This document shows positions 26,148-34,790 of a DNA stretch of 64,000 bases, in pieces. The notes below the pieces were generated by a model. The model worked only from the letters and a program-made list of their open reading frames with translations. It was not told the origin of the DNA and ran no database searches. Made by a program: the position numbers and the translations under genes. Positions within the stretch are counted from its first letter, which is position 1. Each line of letters starts with the position of its first letter. Source of the DNA: Candidatus Latescibacterota bacterium. Its GTDB lineage: Bacteria; JAAXHH01. The stretch covers positions 2,377,330-2,441,329 of the forward strand of contig JAJEEG010000006.1 of the NCBI GenBank assembly GCA_022821085.1, in the 5' to 3' direction.

Positions 26148-27255
26148 ACCGGTCGAAACGATCCGCCAGGAACGGAGCCATGGCCGCGGGCACCGCGCCG
26201 TGCTCCAGGTGATCCGCGATGAGCCGGCCGGTTATCGGGGCGAGGAGAATGCCGTTGCGGAAGTGGCCCGTGGCGAGGACGAGGCGTTCCAGGTTCGTGG
26301 GGCCCAGTATGGGCTTGCCGTCCTTCGACATGGGGCGCAGCCCGGCCCAGGTCTCTACGACCGGCGCTTCCGCCAGTCCGGGCGCCATGCGCAACCCCTC
26401 CCTGATCACATCGGACACGCCGCCCGCGGTCACGCTGGCGTCGAACCCGGTCTTCTCCACCGTGGCGCCCATCAGCACGCGTCCGTCCCGGCGGGGTACG
26501 AGGTACTGTTCCGGGCCGTAGACGACGCGGCCCAGGGGCGGGACGCCGCGCCCGTCGACGCAGACCATCTGGCCCCGTACGGGCTGGACCGGAGGCGGCG
26601 TGCCCGGGATCCACTTCAGCAGGCCGGACCAGGCGCCGGCCGCGACCACCACGCGTTCCGCTCCGATGCGTTCACCGGGGACGACGACACCGGCCGCCCG
26701 GTTCCTCCGCACGATCAGGTCGACGACCGGGTCCCCGATGCGGAATACCCCGCCTCGGGCCCGGACGGCGGCGACCAGGGCCTGGACCAACCGCCGGTTC
26801 TCCACCTGGTGCATCTTTTCAAAGAGCAGGCCGCACCGTGATTCGGGCGACAGCATGGGTTCGAGCGCGCGGACTTCTTCGCCGGTGAGCCGTTCGACCG
26901 GGAGGCCCAGTTCCTGCTGATGGCGGAACCGCCGGGCCAGTTCTTCGGATTCCTCGTCGTCGAAGGCGACCTGCAGCCCGGCCTCGGTGCGGTACTCGAC
27001 GTCGATGCCGGTTTCCTCGCGCAGCGCGGCGGACCAGTCGGCGTACATATCCAGCCCCGCCAGGCACAAATCAAGATAGTCCCGGTTAAAGGGGTGTGCG
27101 CCCTGCGGCGCAAGCACACCGGCGGCGGCCCAGGAAGCTTCCTTGCCCGGGTCGCCCGGATCCACGAGGGTTACGCGTGTCCCGCGACACAGCAGTTCAC
27201 GGGCGATGGAAAGTCCGATCACGCCCGCGCCAACGATGACAACGTCTGTTTTCAT
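26146..27255 (-). CDS. thiO: Glycine oxidase ThiO
   Basis: FAD-dependent amine oxidase of the D-amino-acid oxidase family; in thiamine synthesis it converts glycine to the iminoglycine needed for the thiazole ring. The 369-residue protein starts with the FAD-binding VIVGAGVIGLSIARELL, followed by the EASWAAAGVLAPQ motif characteristic of ThiO and, near the C-terminus, WAGLRPMSKDGKPILG and HFRNGILLAP. No other thiamine gene is nearby, so a catabolic role on glycine, sarcosine or D-amino acids is possible. It converges with the TPP-enzyme gene. Confidence 0.88.
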   Translation of the reverse strand: MKTDVVIVGAGVIGLSIARELLCRGTRVTLVDPGDPGKEASWAAAGVLAPQGAHPFNRDYLDLCLAGLDMYADWSAALREETGIDVEYRTEAGLQVAFDDEESEELARRFRHQQELGLPVERLTGEEVRALEPMLSPESRCGLLFEKMHQVENRRLVQALVAAVRARGGVFRIGDPVVDLIVRRNRAAGVVVPGERIGAERVVVAAGAWSGLLKWIPGTPPPVQPVRGQMVCVDGRGVPPLGRVVYGPEQYLVPRRDGRVLMGATVEKTGFDASVTAGGVSDVIREGLRMAPGLAEAPVVETWAGLRPMSKDGKPILGPTNLERLVLATGHFRNGILLAPITGRLIADHLEHGAVPAAMAPFLADRFDR

Positions 27256-27360
27256 GGGGAAGGATCCGGTGGGTATCCCAATTCAAAAACTCATGTTGAT
27301 TTTTATTTCAATCAACATTGACAATACATTAAAACCGCTTTCAAACAAATTCGCCCGCCG

Positions 27361-28434
27361 CTATCCTATTTCGCCCGGAGCCACGGCACGGTGTTCCGCC
27401 ATGGAAAGATAGCCGGCGTTGACCAGTTGAAGCGTCTTCAGGTTGTCCCGCCCGTTGGTCTCGGGAAGCCGGTCCTGTTCGATGGAAGCCATCAGCTCGC
27501 CCATGGGGCCGATGAAGGAGTCGGGTATCCACCGCTCTTCGAACCGTTGATTGATGGTCCTGCCGGCATCGACCTTCCGGCTGGACCAGGCTAACGTGTC
27601 CGGGCGGCCGTGAGGATAGTCGTAGAGCAGGCCGAACGTGCCGGCGGCGTATCCTTCCGTTCCGTCAATACGCAACGTCGCGAAGCACTCTTCCGTCCAG
27701 TTGTTGTGGTTGACGGACACCAGGGCGCGGAAGGTGTCCGAGTACTCGAACACCGTGATCGTCCGGGTTTCACCGGTCGCCACATGCCCGGGATAGGATG
27801 CGCCGGACGACCACACGCGATCGGGATCTCCGAATAGAGAACGCATGCTGTCGAAGTAATGTATGCTGTGGAACATCAGGTCGAGCCCATCGGCCTCGAG
27901 GACCCAGGGCCAGGCCCGCCATTCAGTCAGGATGCTCACATCGATTACGGCCGAAGCGGATTCGCCGAGCAACCCGCGGTTCAGCAGCGTCCTGGACGCC
28001 CTTACGGCCTGGTCCCACCGCATCTGCTGGTTCACGGCCAGCTTAACGCCGCGCTCCTCCGCCATTTCAACGATCTCGACGGCTTCGGCGTATACGTTTG
28101 AAAGCGGTTTCTGGCATAGCAGATGCTTGCCGGCCGCCGTCGCCTTCCGTACGAGTTCCTTCTGGTGCCAGGGCGGGACGGCGATGTCCACGATCTCCAC
28201 AGCGGGGTCGTCGAGCAGCGAATCCACGGTAGGATATACCCTCGGCACCTCGAAATCCCGGGCGGTCCGGTTGGCCTTGTCGACGTCCATGTCCGTCAAG
28301 CCGATCACGTTGAACCCCGCCTTGCGGTAGGCGGGCAGGTGCGCGGCGTTTACGATCCCGCCCGCCCCGATGATGCCGATTCCGTAGTCCAGTTTCGTGC
28401 CCAGTACGGGGCGGTAATCCAGGTCCATATTCAT
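27361..28434 (-). CDS. Gfo/Idh/MocA-family oxidoreductase
   Basis: A 357-residue NAD(P)-dependent dehydrogenase of the glucose-fructose oxidoreductase/inositol dehydrogenase family. The Rossmann motif is GIIGAGGIVNAAH (about 20-32), and the usual EKP signature appears as CQKPLS. The second domain contains the H-x3-H-like HSIHYFD stretch near residue 189. These enzymes act on sugars, inositols or aminosugars. GGAGG precedes the ATG with good spacing. It lies upstream of thiO on the same strand with 105 bases between. Confidence 0.85.
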   Translation of the reverse strand: MNMDLDYRPVLGTKLDYGIGIIGAGGIVNAAHLPAYRKAGFNVIGLTDMDVDKANRTARDFEVPRVYPTVDSLLDDPAVEIVDIAVPPWHQKELVRKATAAGKHLLCQKPLSNVYAEAVEIVEMAEERGVKLAVNQQMRWDQAVRASRTLLNRGLLGESASAVIDVSILTEWRAWPWVLEADGLDLMFHSIHYFDSMRSLFGDPDRVWSSGASYPGHVATGETRTITVFEYSDTFRALVSVNHNNWTEECFATLRIDGTEGYAAGTFGLLYDYPHGRPDTLAWSSRKVDAGRTINQRFEERWIPDSFIGPMGELMASIEQDRLPETNGRDNLKTLQLVNAGYLSMAEHRAVAPGEIG

Positions 28435-28661
28435 CTCGCATACCTCCTTGCTTCAGGTTCATCGGAAACGCAGTCATTATACCGCCGCGCGGGCGGGCCG
28501 GACAGGAAAAACGCGTCGAATCATCTGGCCCCGAAACGCCTGCCGGTGTATCATGCACATCCACGGATTCCGGAAGACTCGCGGATCCGGAACACATTAC
28601 AATACCTGACCGTCCTGGCGCCTTTTCACCACCACTAGTTTTAACCACCACAGATCTTTTC

Positions 28662-31109
28662 ATGAGCCTGGCCAAGCACTTCATAACGAGCGTCTTGCGC
28701 CGCAAGCCGTACCTGGCCGCGACCGCGGTCCTCACGGCAGCCGCGGCGGCGATGACGCAGTTGCCCCTCGTGGATGACCTCGGGTTCGAATTCGCGTTTT
28801 TCACCGCCGCCATCGCCACCTTCGCCACGGGCGTGATGACCGTCCATCTCGTGAACGGCTGGCGATCGGACGGCCCGCGCAACGCCCGCCATTTGGCGCT
28901 GCTCGCCCTGCTCTTCGGGCTTTCCCTCTCGACGCTCCTGCTGCCGATGGCCGTGATGTTCGTCAAGAGCTGGATCAGCGGTTTCTGCAACGTGCCCGAA
29001 GGGCTTGCGTTCTACCTGCTGCTTCCCGGCATCAGCGTCCTGTGGGCCACCGCCGTCGCGTTACTCTGCGCGCTCGCAACGGAGCGAAGACGGCACGCCA
29101 CGCTTCTTTTTTTCGGCGTCATGCTCATTTCCGTCGGCATCAGCGTCTTTCGCCTGGCCACCCAGCCGCCTGTTTTCGCCTACAACCCGATCATCGGGTA
29201 TTTTCCCGGGCCGATTTACGATGAAGTGGTGGTCATCACCTCGACGCTTCTTGCGGCGCGGGCGATCGTGCTCGTCAGCGTCGTTGCAATGCTCGCCGGC
29301 CTTTGTGTCTGTTTCGATCCATCAGCCCGGAAGATTCGTCCCTCGCTGTTACTGAAGATCCATAGAGGAAGTCCGGACGGCGGTCCGGATGGCGGTCCGG
29401 ACGGCGGAAGCGCTGTGCATGCCGGGAGCGTCACGAATGCCGGGAGCGCCACGATCTCAGGGGGCGCGACCAGTGCCGCGACCGGTGTGGCCATGCGGGT
29501 GCTGTTCCTGGTTTCGGTGGCCGTGCTGGCGGCGGCCTACGTCTACCGGGCGCCCCTGGGCATCGTGATCGACCGGGCCCATATCCAGCAGACTCTGGGG
29601 GGCCACCGGCAGACCGCCCACTTCGACATCTATTACGATTCAAACACCATTTCGGCCTGGAACATCGATCTCATCGCCCGGGATCACGAGTACCAGCTCG
29701 ACCGGGTCATTTCCTACCTGGACGTGCCGCCCCCATCGACACGTATCGCGTCGTACATCTATGGGAGCGCGGACCAGAAGAAACGGCTCATGGGCGCCCG
29801 GCATACGTCCATCGAACGCCCCGGGGCGGATGAAATGCACCTCAACAACGCGTCGTTTCCCCATCCGGTGCTGAAGCATGAACTGGTGCACGTCATGTCC
29901 GCCGCTTTCGGGAACAGGCTTTTCGGAGGCAGCTACTGGATCGGGTTCCACGAAGGCCTGGCCGAGGCGGTGGACTGGCAGGACGCCCCCATGAACCCGC
30001 ACGAGTGGAGCCGGGCCATGCGCGAACTCGGGCTCGCGCCTCCCCTGGAGAACCTGCTGAGCATGACGGGATTCTGGACGGCCGCGTCCTCGCGCAGTTA
30101 CACATTGTGCGGGTCTTTCGTCCGCTTCCTGATCGAACGCTACGGACTGCCCGCGTTCAAACTGGCCTTTCCCGACGGCGCCGTGGAGGCGTCCTACGGC
30201 CGGTCGCCGGCGGAACTGATCGCCGAGTGGGAGACCTTCGTGGACGGCATCACGCTGCGTGAAGACCAGCTCCGAATCGCCCGAGCGCGGTTCATTCGTC
30301 CCGCCATCTTCAGACGGCACTGTCCGCACGAGGTGGCCGCACTGAACGACCGCGCCTGGCAGGCCTACAATGCGCAACGCTACCGAGACGCCGTGCGCGA
30401 TTTCGACCGCGTGCTCGAACTGGAGCCCGAGAATCCATCGGCCCTGAGAGGTCTGCTGTACGGGACCTTCCGTCAGGGGGATTACGAAAGGGTCGAGGCG
30501 GTCGCCCGGCGGATCGAACGGCCGGACCAGACCGTCGGGCTGCTGGCGGACGCCCATTTGTTCCGCGGAGATACGGCGTGGAAAACCGGGAGGATCGACG
30601 ATGCCAGGCGCAGTTACGAAGCGGTCGTGGACCTGCAGGCGTCGGAAGCCATGTCGCGCGCCGCGTCCATCCGGATGGAGGTACTCGACCGTGAGCCGAT
30701 CCGGGATACGATCATGACTTACCTGACTGCCGTGACCGGTCACTGGCGCCTGGTCCTGTCCGTCAGGGACGCGGGCGACCTGGCGCCCGACTATGGGACG
30801 GGCCACTACCTGCTGGGCCGTTGGTTGTTTCTCTCAGGATCCTATGAGCAGGCGCTCGAGTACCTGGCCAAAGCGGAGGCGGTCGGACTCCAGGACGAAG
30901 TCGTGCGGCAGGAAAGCCTGCGCCTGGAGGCCATGTCTCATTTCTACCTGGAGCGCTACGAAGCGTCGGCCGAAGCCTTCGGGCGCATGGCGGCGCTGGC
31001 CGATTCAGACGGAGTGGCCCGGACGGCGCAAGCCTGGATAGACCGTTGTCAGTGGAATCTGCAGAACGGATCGGACGGTCCCGACCGCCAGGCGCTCCGG
31101 GCGCGGTAG
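28662..31109 (+). CDS. Membrane-anchored gluzincin-like metallopeptidase with TPR region
   Basis: An 815-residue protein: about six membrane helices in residues 15-215, a low-complexity Gly/Pro/Asp linker (236-275) encoded by 12-bp repeats, another helix (276-295), an extracytoplasmic peptidase-like domain with HELVH at 406-410 and EGLAE at 431-435, then TPR-type helices from about 550 to 800 (for example AYNAQRYRDAVRDFDRVLEL). HExxH plus a downstream EGLAE is the zinc site of MA-clan peptidases. Substrate is unknown. The ATG has no clear ribosome site. The multi-helix N-terminal domain fused to peptidase and TPR parts is unusual. Confidence 0.75.
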   Translation: MSLAKHFITSVLRRKPYLAATAVLTAAAAAMTQLPLVDDLGFEFAFFTAAIATFATGVMTVHLVNGWRSDGPRNARHLALLALLFGLSLSTLLLPMAVMFVKSWISGFCNVPEGLAFYLLLPGISVLWATAVALLCALATERRRHATLLFFGVMLISVGISVFRLATQPPVFAYNPIIGYFPGPIYDEVVVITSTLLAARAIVLVSVVAMLAGLCVCFDPSARKIRPSLLLKIHRGSPDGGPDGGPDGGSAVHAGSVTNAGSATISGGATSAATGVAMRVLFLVSVAVLAAAYVYRAPLGIVIDRAHIQQTLGGHRQTAHFDIYYDSNTISAWNIDLIARDHEYQLDRVISYLDVPPPSTRIASYIYGSADQKKRLMGARHTSIERPGADEMHLNNASFPHPVLKHELVHVMSAAFGNRLFGGSYWIGFHEGLAEAVDWQDAPMNPHEWSRAMRELGLAPPLENLLSMTGFWTAASSRSYTLCGSFVRFLIERYGLPAFKLAFPDGAVEASYGRSPAELIAEWETFVDGITLREDQLRIARARFIRPAIFRRHCPHEVAALNDRAWQAYNAQRYRDAVRDFDRVLELEPENPSALRGLLYGTFRQGDYERVEAVARRIERPDQTVGLLADAHLFRGDTAWKTGRIDDARRSYEAVVDLQASEAMSRAASIRMEVLDREPIRDTIMTYLTAVTGHWRLVLSVRDAGDLAPDYGTGHYLLGRWLFLSGSYEQALEYLAKAEAVGLQDEVVRQESLRLEAMSHFYLERYEASAEAFGRMAALADSDGVARTAQAWIDRCQWNLQNGSDGPDRQALRAR

Positions 31110-31172
31110 AACTCGTGACACCGACAAGCGCTCCGTGCGCGGTGCTAGCCAGGTGCGGTGCTAACCGGGTGC
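31091..31172 (+). repeat. Degenerate tandem repeat across the peptidase gene's stop
   Basis: GGCGCTCCGGGCGCGGTAG (31091-31109, TAG is the stop) recurs as GCGCTCCGTGCGCGGTGCTAG (31128-31148) and then as two shorter GTGCGG-containing pieces. Confidence 0.6.
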
Positions 31173-31181
31173 GGCGCCCAC

Positions 31182-31706
31182 CTACCACCCCGATATGGAC
31201 TGGTTCAGGATTTCGTCGGCCATTTTCTCGATGGCGGTCTCGAGGGCCGGCTCGCGGTCGGAATCCGTACCGGTATCGACGGCGTAGTCACCGAAGGTAC
31301 GCAGCTGTCTCTCCTCCCAGATTACTTCCTTCTTGTCCACGGTCTCAAAACGGACGTCCACGACGATCCAGAGGCGGACTTCCCGGGCCAGCGTTCCCGC
31401 GGAGAACGCCACGGACTCCTGCTGCACGGCGGTGATTACGCCGATGATCGCCGCGTCCGCCTGCCGAAGATCCACGATCCTGAATTCGCCGTTGGTGAGA
31501 AACCGTTCGATTACTTCGTCCGTCAGCGACTCCTGAATGCCGGTCTCCACGGTGGTGTTGTCGAACAGCGGTATGACGATGTTTCGAATGTCCCCGGCGC
31601 GCGATCCCTGCGACGTGGAATAGTAGCACGCCGTAACCATCATGCAGGCGGCAATCAACGGGATCAGGAAGACGGCGGGGCTTCGGCGGGAATTTAAATT
31701 CATCAT
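31182..31706 (-). CDS. LptE-like LPS-assembly lipoprotein
   Basis: A 174-residue lipoprotein. The lipobox is VTAC with the lipidated cysteine at residue 27, after a clear signal peptide. The mature part follows the LptE pattern: an early IRNIVIPLFDNTT strand, a helix GIQESLTDEVIERFL, and a DAAIIGVITAV strand. LptE sits inside the LptD barrel and helps deliver LPS to the outer leaflet. The start was set at the first of two ATGs preceded by GGAGAAGG; upstream codons are not part of the family. It is the last of three minus-strand envelope genes (anmK, spoIID-like, this one). Confidence 0.8.
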   Translation of the reverse strand: MMNLNSRRSPAVFLIPLIAACMMVTACYYSTSQGSRAGDIRNIVIPLFDNTTVETGIQESLTDEVIERFLTNGEFRIVDLRQADAAIIGVITAVQQESVAFSAGTLAREVRLWIVVDVRFETVDKKEVIWEERQLRTFGDYAVDTGTDSDREPALETAIEKMADEILNQSISGW

Positions 31707-31799
31707 GTCCTTCTCCACTTGTTCACACGTGTCAAGTCGAGCGCGGTTCATCATGGGACGCGCGACGAGACGCGCGACGCGGCCCGATCGTACGCGCAT

Positions 31800-33215
31800 T
31801 CAGTTGTACACGCGGTCGAGGTCGATGCCGCGATAGTAGTGTTTCAGGATCCGGTCGTACTTGTATCCCTGGCCGGCCATCCCGATGGCGCCGAACTGGC
31901 ACATGCCGATGCCATGGCCATAGCCGCCGCCTTCCGCCACGACGGTGTTTTGCCTGAACCGCAGGTCGAACTTCGTGCTGCGGAGCATCGGCTGGCCCCG
32001 GACAGGCCGGCGCAATGCGGAACGTATCTGCCCGCTGCGCAGCGTCGCCGTCCCGTGATTCGATTTGATCTCGAGCAGTTGAACTCGTCCGGTCGATGAT
32101 CGACTTTTGATGGAAATACCGCGTAGATCAAACTCACCCCGCTTGCGTGGGTCCAGGCCGGGAAGCCTCGTCGACAGGATGTTCTCCAGCGTATCCTTGT
32201 TCCATTCCACGCGCCATGTATAGACCGGCGAATGGCTGCAGAAGTCGTCGCTTCCGCGGTCCCGGTCCCGCACGGAGCGCAGGTACGGAATGGGATCGCC
32301 CCCCCAGGCGTCCTCGATGGATTCGGTTTCGCCCGCGCAGGTCGAGGAGTACTGGGCGGCGATCGGCTTGCCTTCGTAGGTAGCTATCATGCCGCGGGTT
32401 TCCGAGATCGCCCGGTCGGCGACGGGCCATTCCGCGCCGTAGCCGTGGTATACCTGGTCGGCCACGGTACCGTACAGATCGAATCCCAGGGCCTTGCGTC
32501 TGCCCAGGTTCGACACGGTGTACGTTCGGGCCGCTATGGCCTGGGCCTTCAGCGCCTCGATGCGGTCTTCCTTGAGCTTGCCGATTTCCGGGGGCACGAC
32601 CCCGCGCAGGTAGTTCTCCACGTCGAGGATATTCACGACGGTCAATTTGCCGTTCTTGTTCGAAACCACCTCCATCGATCCACGGTACTCCCGGTCCGCG
32701 GCTTTGATTCGGCCTTCCCGCGCGAGCGGGCCCACGTCGATCGGACCGGTATAGAGTCCCTGGACCGCGCCTCCCGGAGCGGTCACGTCGATCCACGCGC
32801 CTTTGGCCTGCATGTTCCAGATTTGTCCGGAAGACGATGTGCCGATCACTTCGCCGCTGGCCCGGTCCACGACGCGAAAGCGGCCTGTTCCGGTCAGGCT
32901 GGCCGAATCCCGGTTCACCAGCAAGCCGATCCTGATCACCGGGAGCTGGCCGGGCTTGAACGCCCCAGTTGTCGGCGCGGTCTCGGAAGGGGCCGGTCGT
33001 GCGGTGCGATCGGATGGGAGCGGCCTCCCGGCGCATCCCAGGATCAAAAGGACCAATAGAAGGGCCGGCCACCACGCGGACCGTACGCGGATCGGAACAC
33101 GGCGATGCACGTGGTCAGGCCTGGCGCCGGCCGTGGAGCCGGCCGTGGAGCCGGCCATGGCGCCGGCCGCGACCCGGTTTTTGGTGTTCCGCTTGTTTGA
33201 CGTGCTGATGCGCAT
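31800..33215 (-). CDS. SpoIID/LytB-domain lipoprotein (lytic transglycosylase type)
   Basis: A 471-residue envelope protein. A long N-terminal stretch with three AGST-type repeats precedes a hydrophobic segment and lipobox LILGC (C61). The SpoIID domain follows, with NVLDVENYLRGVVPPEIG-type sequence (here NILDVENYLRGVVPPEIG), QAIAARTYTVSNL, the cysteine-bearing STCAGETES, and a C-terminal GYGHGIGMCQFGA. SpoIID is a lytic transglycosylase that cleaves peptidoglycan strands lacking stem peptides. It begins 25 bases after the anmK stop, with GGAGAGGG upstream; AnmK handles the 1,6-anhydro product of such cleavage, so the pairing makes functional sense. A later ATG (33158) is an alternative start. 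Confidence 0.88.
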   Translation of the reverse strand: MRISTSNKRNTKNRVAAGAMAGSTAGSTAGARPDHVHRRVPIRVRSAWWPALLLVLLILGCAGRPLPSDRTARPAPSETAPTTGAFKPGQLPVIRIGLLVNRDSASLTGTGRFRVVDRASGEVIGTSSSGQIWNMQAKGAWIDVTAPGGAVQGLYTGPIDVGPLAREGRIKAADREYRGSMEVVSNKNGKLTVVNILDVENYLRGVVPPEIGKLKEDRIEALKAQAIAARTYTVSNLGRRKALGFDLYGTVADQVYHGYGAEWPVADRAISETRGMIATYEGKPIAAQYSSTCAGETESIEDAWGGDPIPYLRSVRDRDRGSDDFCSHSPVYTWRVEWNKDTLENILSTRLPGLDPRKRGEFDLRGISIKSRSSTGRVQLLEIKSNHGTATLRSGQIRSALRRPVRGQPMLRSTKFDLRFRQNTVVAEGGGYGHGIGMCQFGAIGMAGQGYKYDRILKHYYRGIDLDRVYN

Positions 33216-33240
33216 CGTGTACTGCCCTCTCCGTGCTACA

Positions 33241-34476
33241 TCAACCGGGCAGGCAGATCTTGCCCAGTACAGCAGGCCGATCCGCGCCCGTCGCTCCCGG
33301 TAGACTGCCCGGCAGGCCGCGGACCGTCCGGTCGGCGAGTACGGCAAAGGCCACGGCTTCCTTGGCGTCCGAAGACAGGCCGTGATCATCCGATGTGGAT
33401 ACCTCGGCAGGCGCCAGCACCCGGGCGAGTCGCTCGAGCAGGAATCCGTTCCTGGCGCCGCCTCCACTCACGATTAATTCGTCCAGGCGCGTGACGACGG
33501 GCATGACGAACCGTCGACAGGCGTCCTCAATGGAACGAACGGTGATTTCCGTGGCGGTCGCAAGCAAATCCGCGCTACTGAGTCCGGCCTCCCGCCCCGC
33601 ACGGACCAGATCCGACGCGCAGCGGTCTCCGAACAGTTCCCTGCCCGTGGACTTGGGCGGAGGCCGCTCGAAGTAGGGTATGGCCAGCACGTCCGCCACC
33701 AGGTATTCAGCGGGCCTGCCAAGCCTGGCAGTCGCGCCGTCCGCATCCATGTCGCTTTCCAGTTCCGCGCGGGCAACGGCATCGATGAGCATGTTGGCCG
33801 GGCCCGTATCGAAAGCCAGCACATCTTCGGGTTTCGGGTCCGCGGGCAGCACGGTGAGATTCGCGATGCCGCCCAGGTTCAGGAGTGCCCGGACCTTTTC
33901 AGGATGCCGGAAGAGCAGGAAGTCCACATAGGGCACGAGCGGAGCGCCCTGTCCGCCCCGGGCCACGTCCGCCGCCCGGAAGTCGCCGACGGTCACCACG
34001 CCGGTTCGCTGTGCGATCACCGAAGGATCGCCGATCTGCAGCGTCGCCCCGGTTTCCACGCCGAATCGCCCGACCCGCTCGGGGAGATGATGGACGGTCT
34101 GGCCGTGGGAACCGATCAGATCGATCTCCTCCATGGTCAGCCCGGCGGAATCCGCTGCGATGTAAGCCGCCCTGGCAAAGAGTTCCCCCAGTTCGAAATG
34201 CAGCCGGCTCAGCTCGTCGATCCTGCCGGTCTTCGAATCGGATACTTCCATCAGCCCGTGGCGCAGGCCGGTAGGGAAGGCCACCGTATCGAAGCCCAGC
34301 ACGTCCAGAGAAAGCCCGTCGTCCTTTTCGCCCAGCCGTATCACGGCCGCGTCGATCCCATCGGCGGACGTGCCCGACATCAGCCCGATGATCCGGCGGT
34401 CCTGTGTGGTATGGAATCCCGATAACACGACAGTGCGGCCTCGCGCGGCTGGTTGTGTCACTTGCCACCAGGTCAT
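33241..34476 (-). CDS. anmK: Anhydro-N-acetylmuramic acid kinase
   Basis: Phosphorylates and opens 1,6-anhydro-MurNAc to MurNAc-6-phosphate in cell-wall recycling. The 411-residue protein has the phosphate motif GLMSGTSADGID (about 31-42), the catalytic-region SHGQTVHHLP (about 124-133), NLGGIANLT, and VSGGGARNGFLLERL near the C-terminus. The first 25 residues before the conserved core are extra and the start could be later. First gene of the envelope trio; the spacer to the next gene is only 25 bases. Confidence 0.93.
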   Translation of the reverse strand: MTWWQVTQPAARGRTVVLSGFHTTQDRRIIGLMSGTSADGIDAAVIRLGEKDDGLSLDVLGFDTVAFPTGLRHGLMEVSDSKTGRIDELSRLHFELGELFARAAYIAADSAGLTMEEIDLIGSHGQTVHHLPERVGRFGVETGATLQIGDPSVIAQRTGVVTVGDFRAADVARGGQGAPLVPYVDFLLFRHPEKVRALLNLGGIANLTVLPADPKPEDVLAFDTGPANMLIDAVARAELESDMDADGATARLGRPAEYLVADVLAIPYFERPPPKSTGRELFGDRCASDLVRAGREAGLSSADLLATATEITVRSIEDACRRFVMPVVTRLDELIVSGGGARNGFLLERLARVLAPAEVSTSDDHGLSSDAKEAVAFAVLADRTVRGLPGSLPGATGADRPAVLGKICLPG

Positions 34477-34790
34477 CTCGATCGAAGAATTCGCTGCTGG
34501 AATATGACCCGCCGTCCTCCGGTTGTCAAGCCGGTTGGCGCGGCCCTCGGCGGTCGTTGGACATCATTACGGCATTCGAAAAACCGTTGCGTAATCGTGC
34601 TTGGATTTTATTATATCATAAATCGTAAATCCCGGGGATAATGTGGTCCGGATGGCTGCGCGGCCGACCGGTCCGGCTGGTCTTGACAAGCACGACAGGC
34701 CGACCGGCACGATTGGTCTTGACCGGCACGGAAGGTCCGCCTGGTCCGGGACAGGACTGTCCCTATTCACCAAGTAAAGTGAGGATACTC
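34477..34790. other. Divergent intergenic region with a 36-bp duplication and a palindrome
   Basis: Between anmK and the beta-propeller gene. It holds an AT-rich stretch around 34600-34630, a 36-bp tandem duplication (34662-34697 and 34698-34733, both starting GGCCGACCGG), and a perfect inverted repeat GGGACAG-GA-CTGTCCC (34748-34763) ending 27 bases before the propeller gene's ATG. The palindrome could be an operator. No gene seen. Confidence 0.5.

Noticed and set aside
24077-26614. Minus-strand frame of about 845 codons spanning three genes
   Set aside because: It runs across the PLP, TPP and ThiO genes and their 32-bp repeats and shows no conserved motif; composition is that of an antisense frame.
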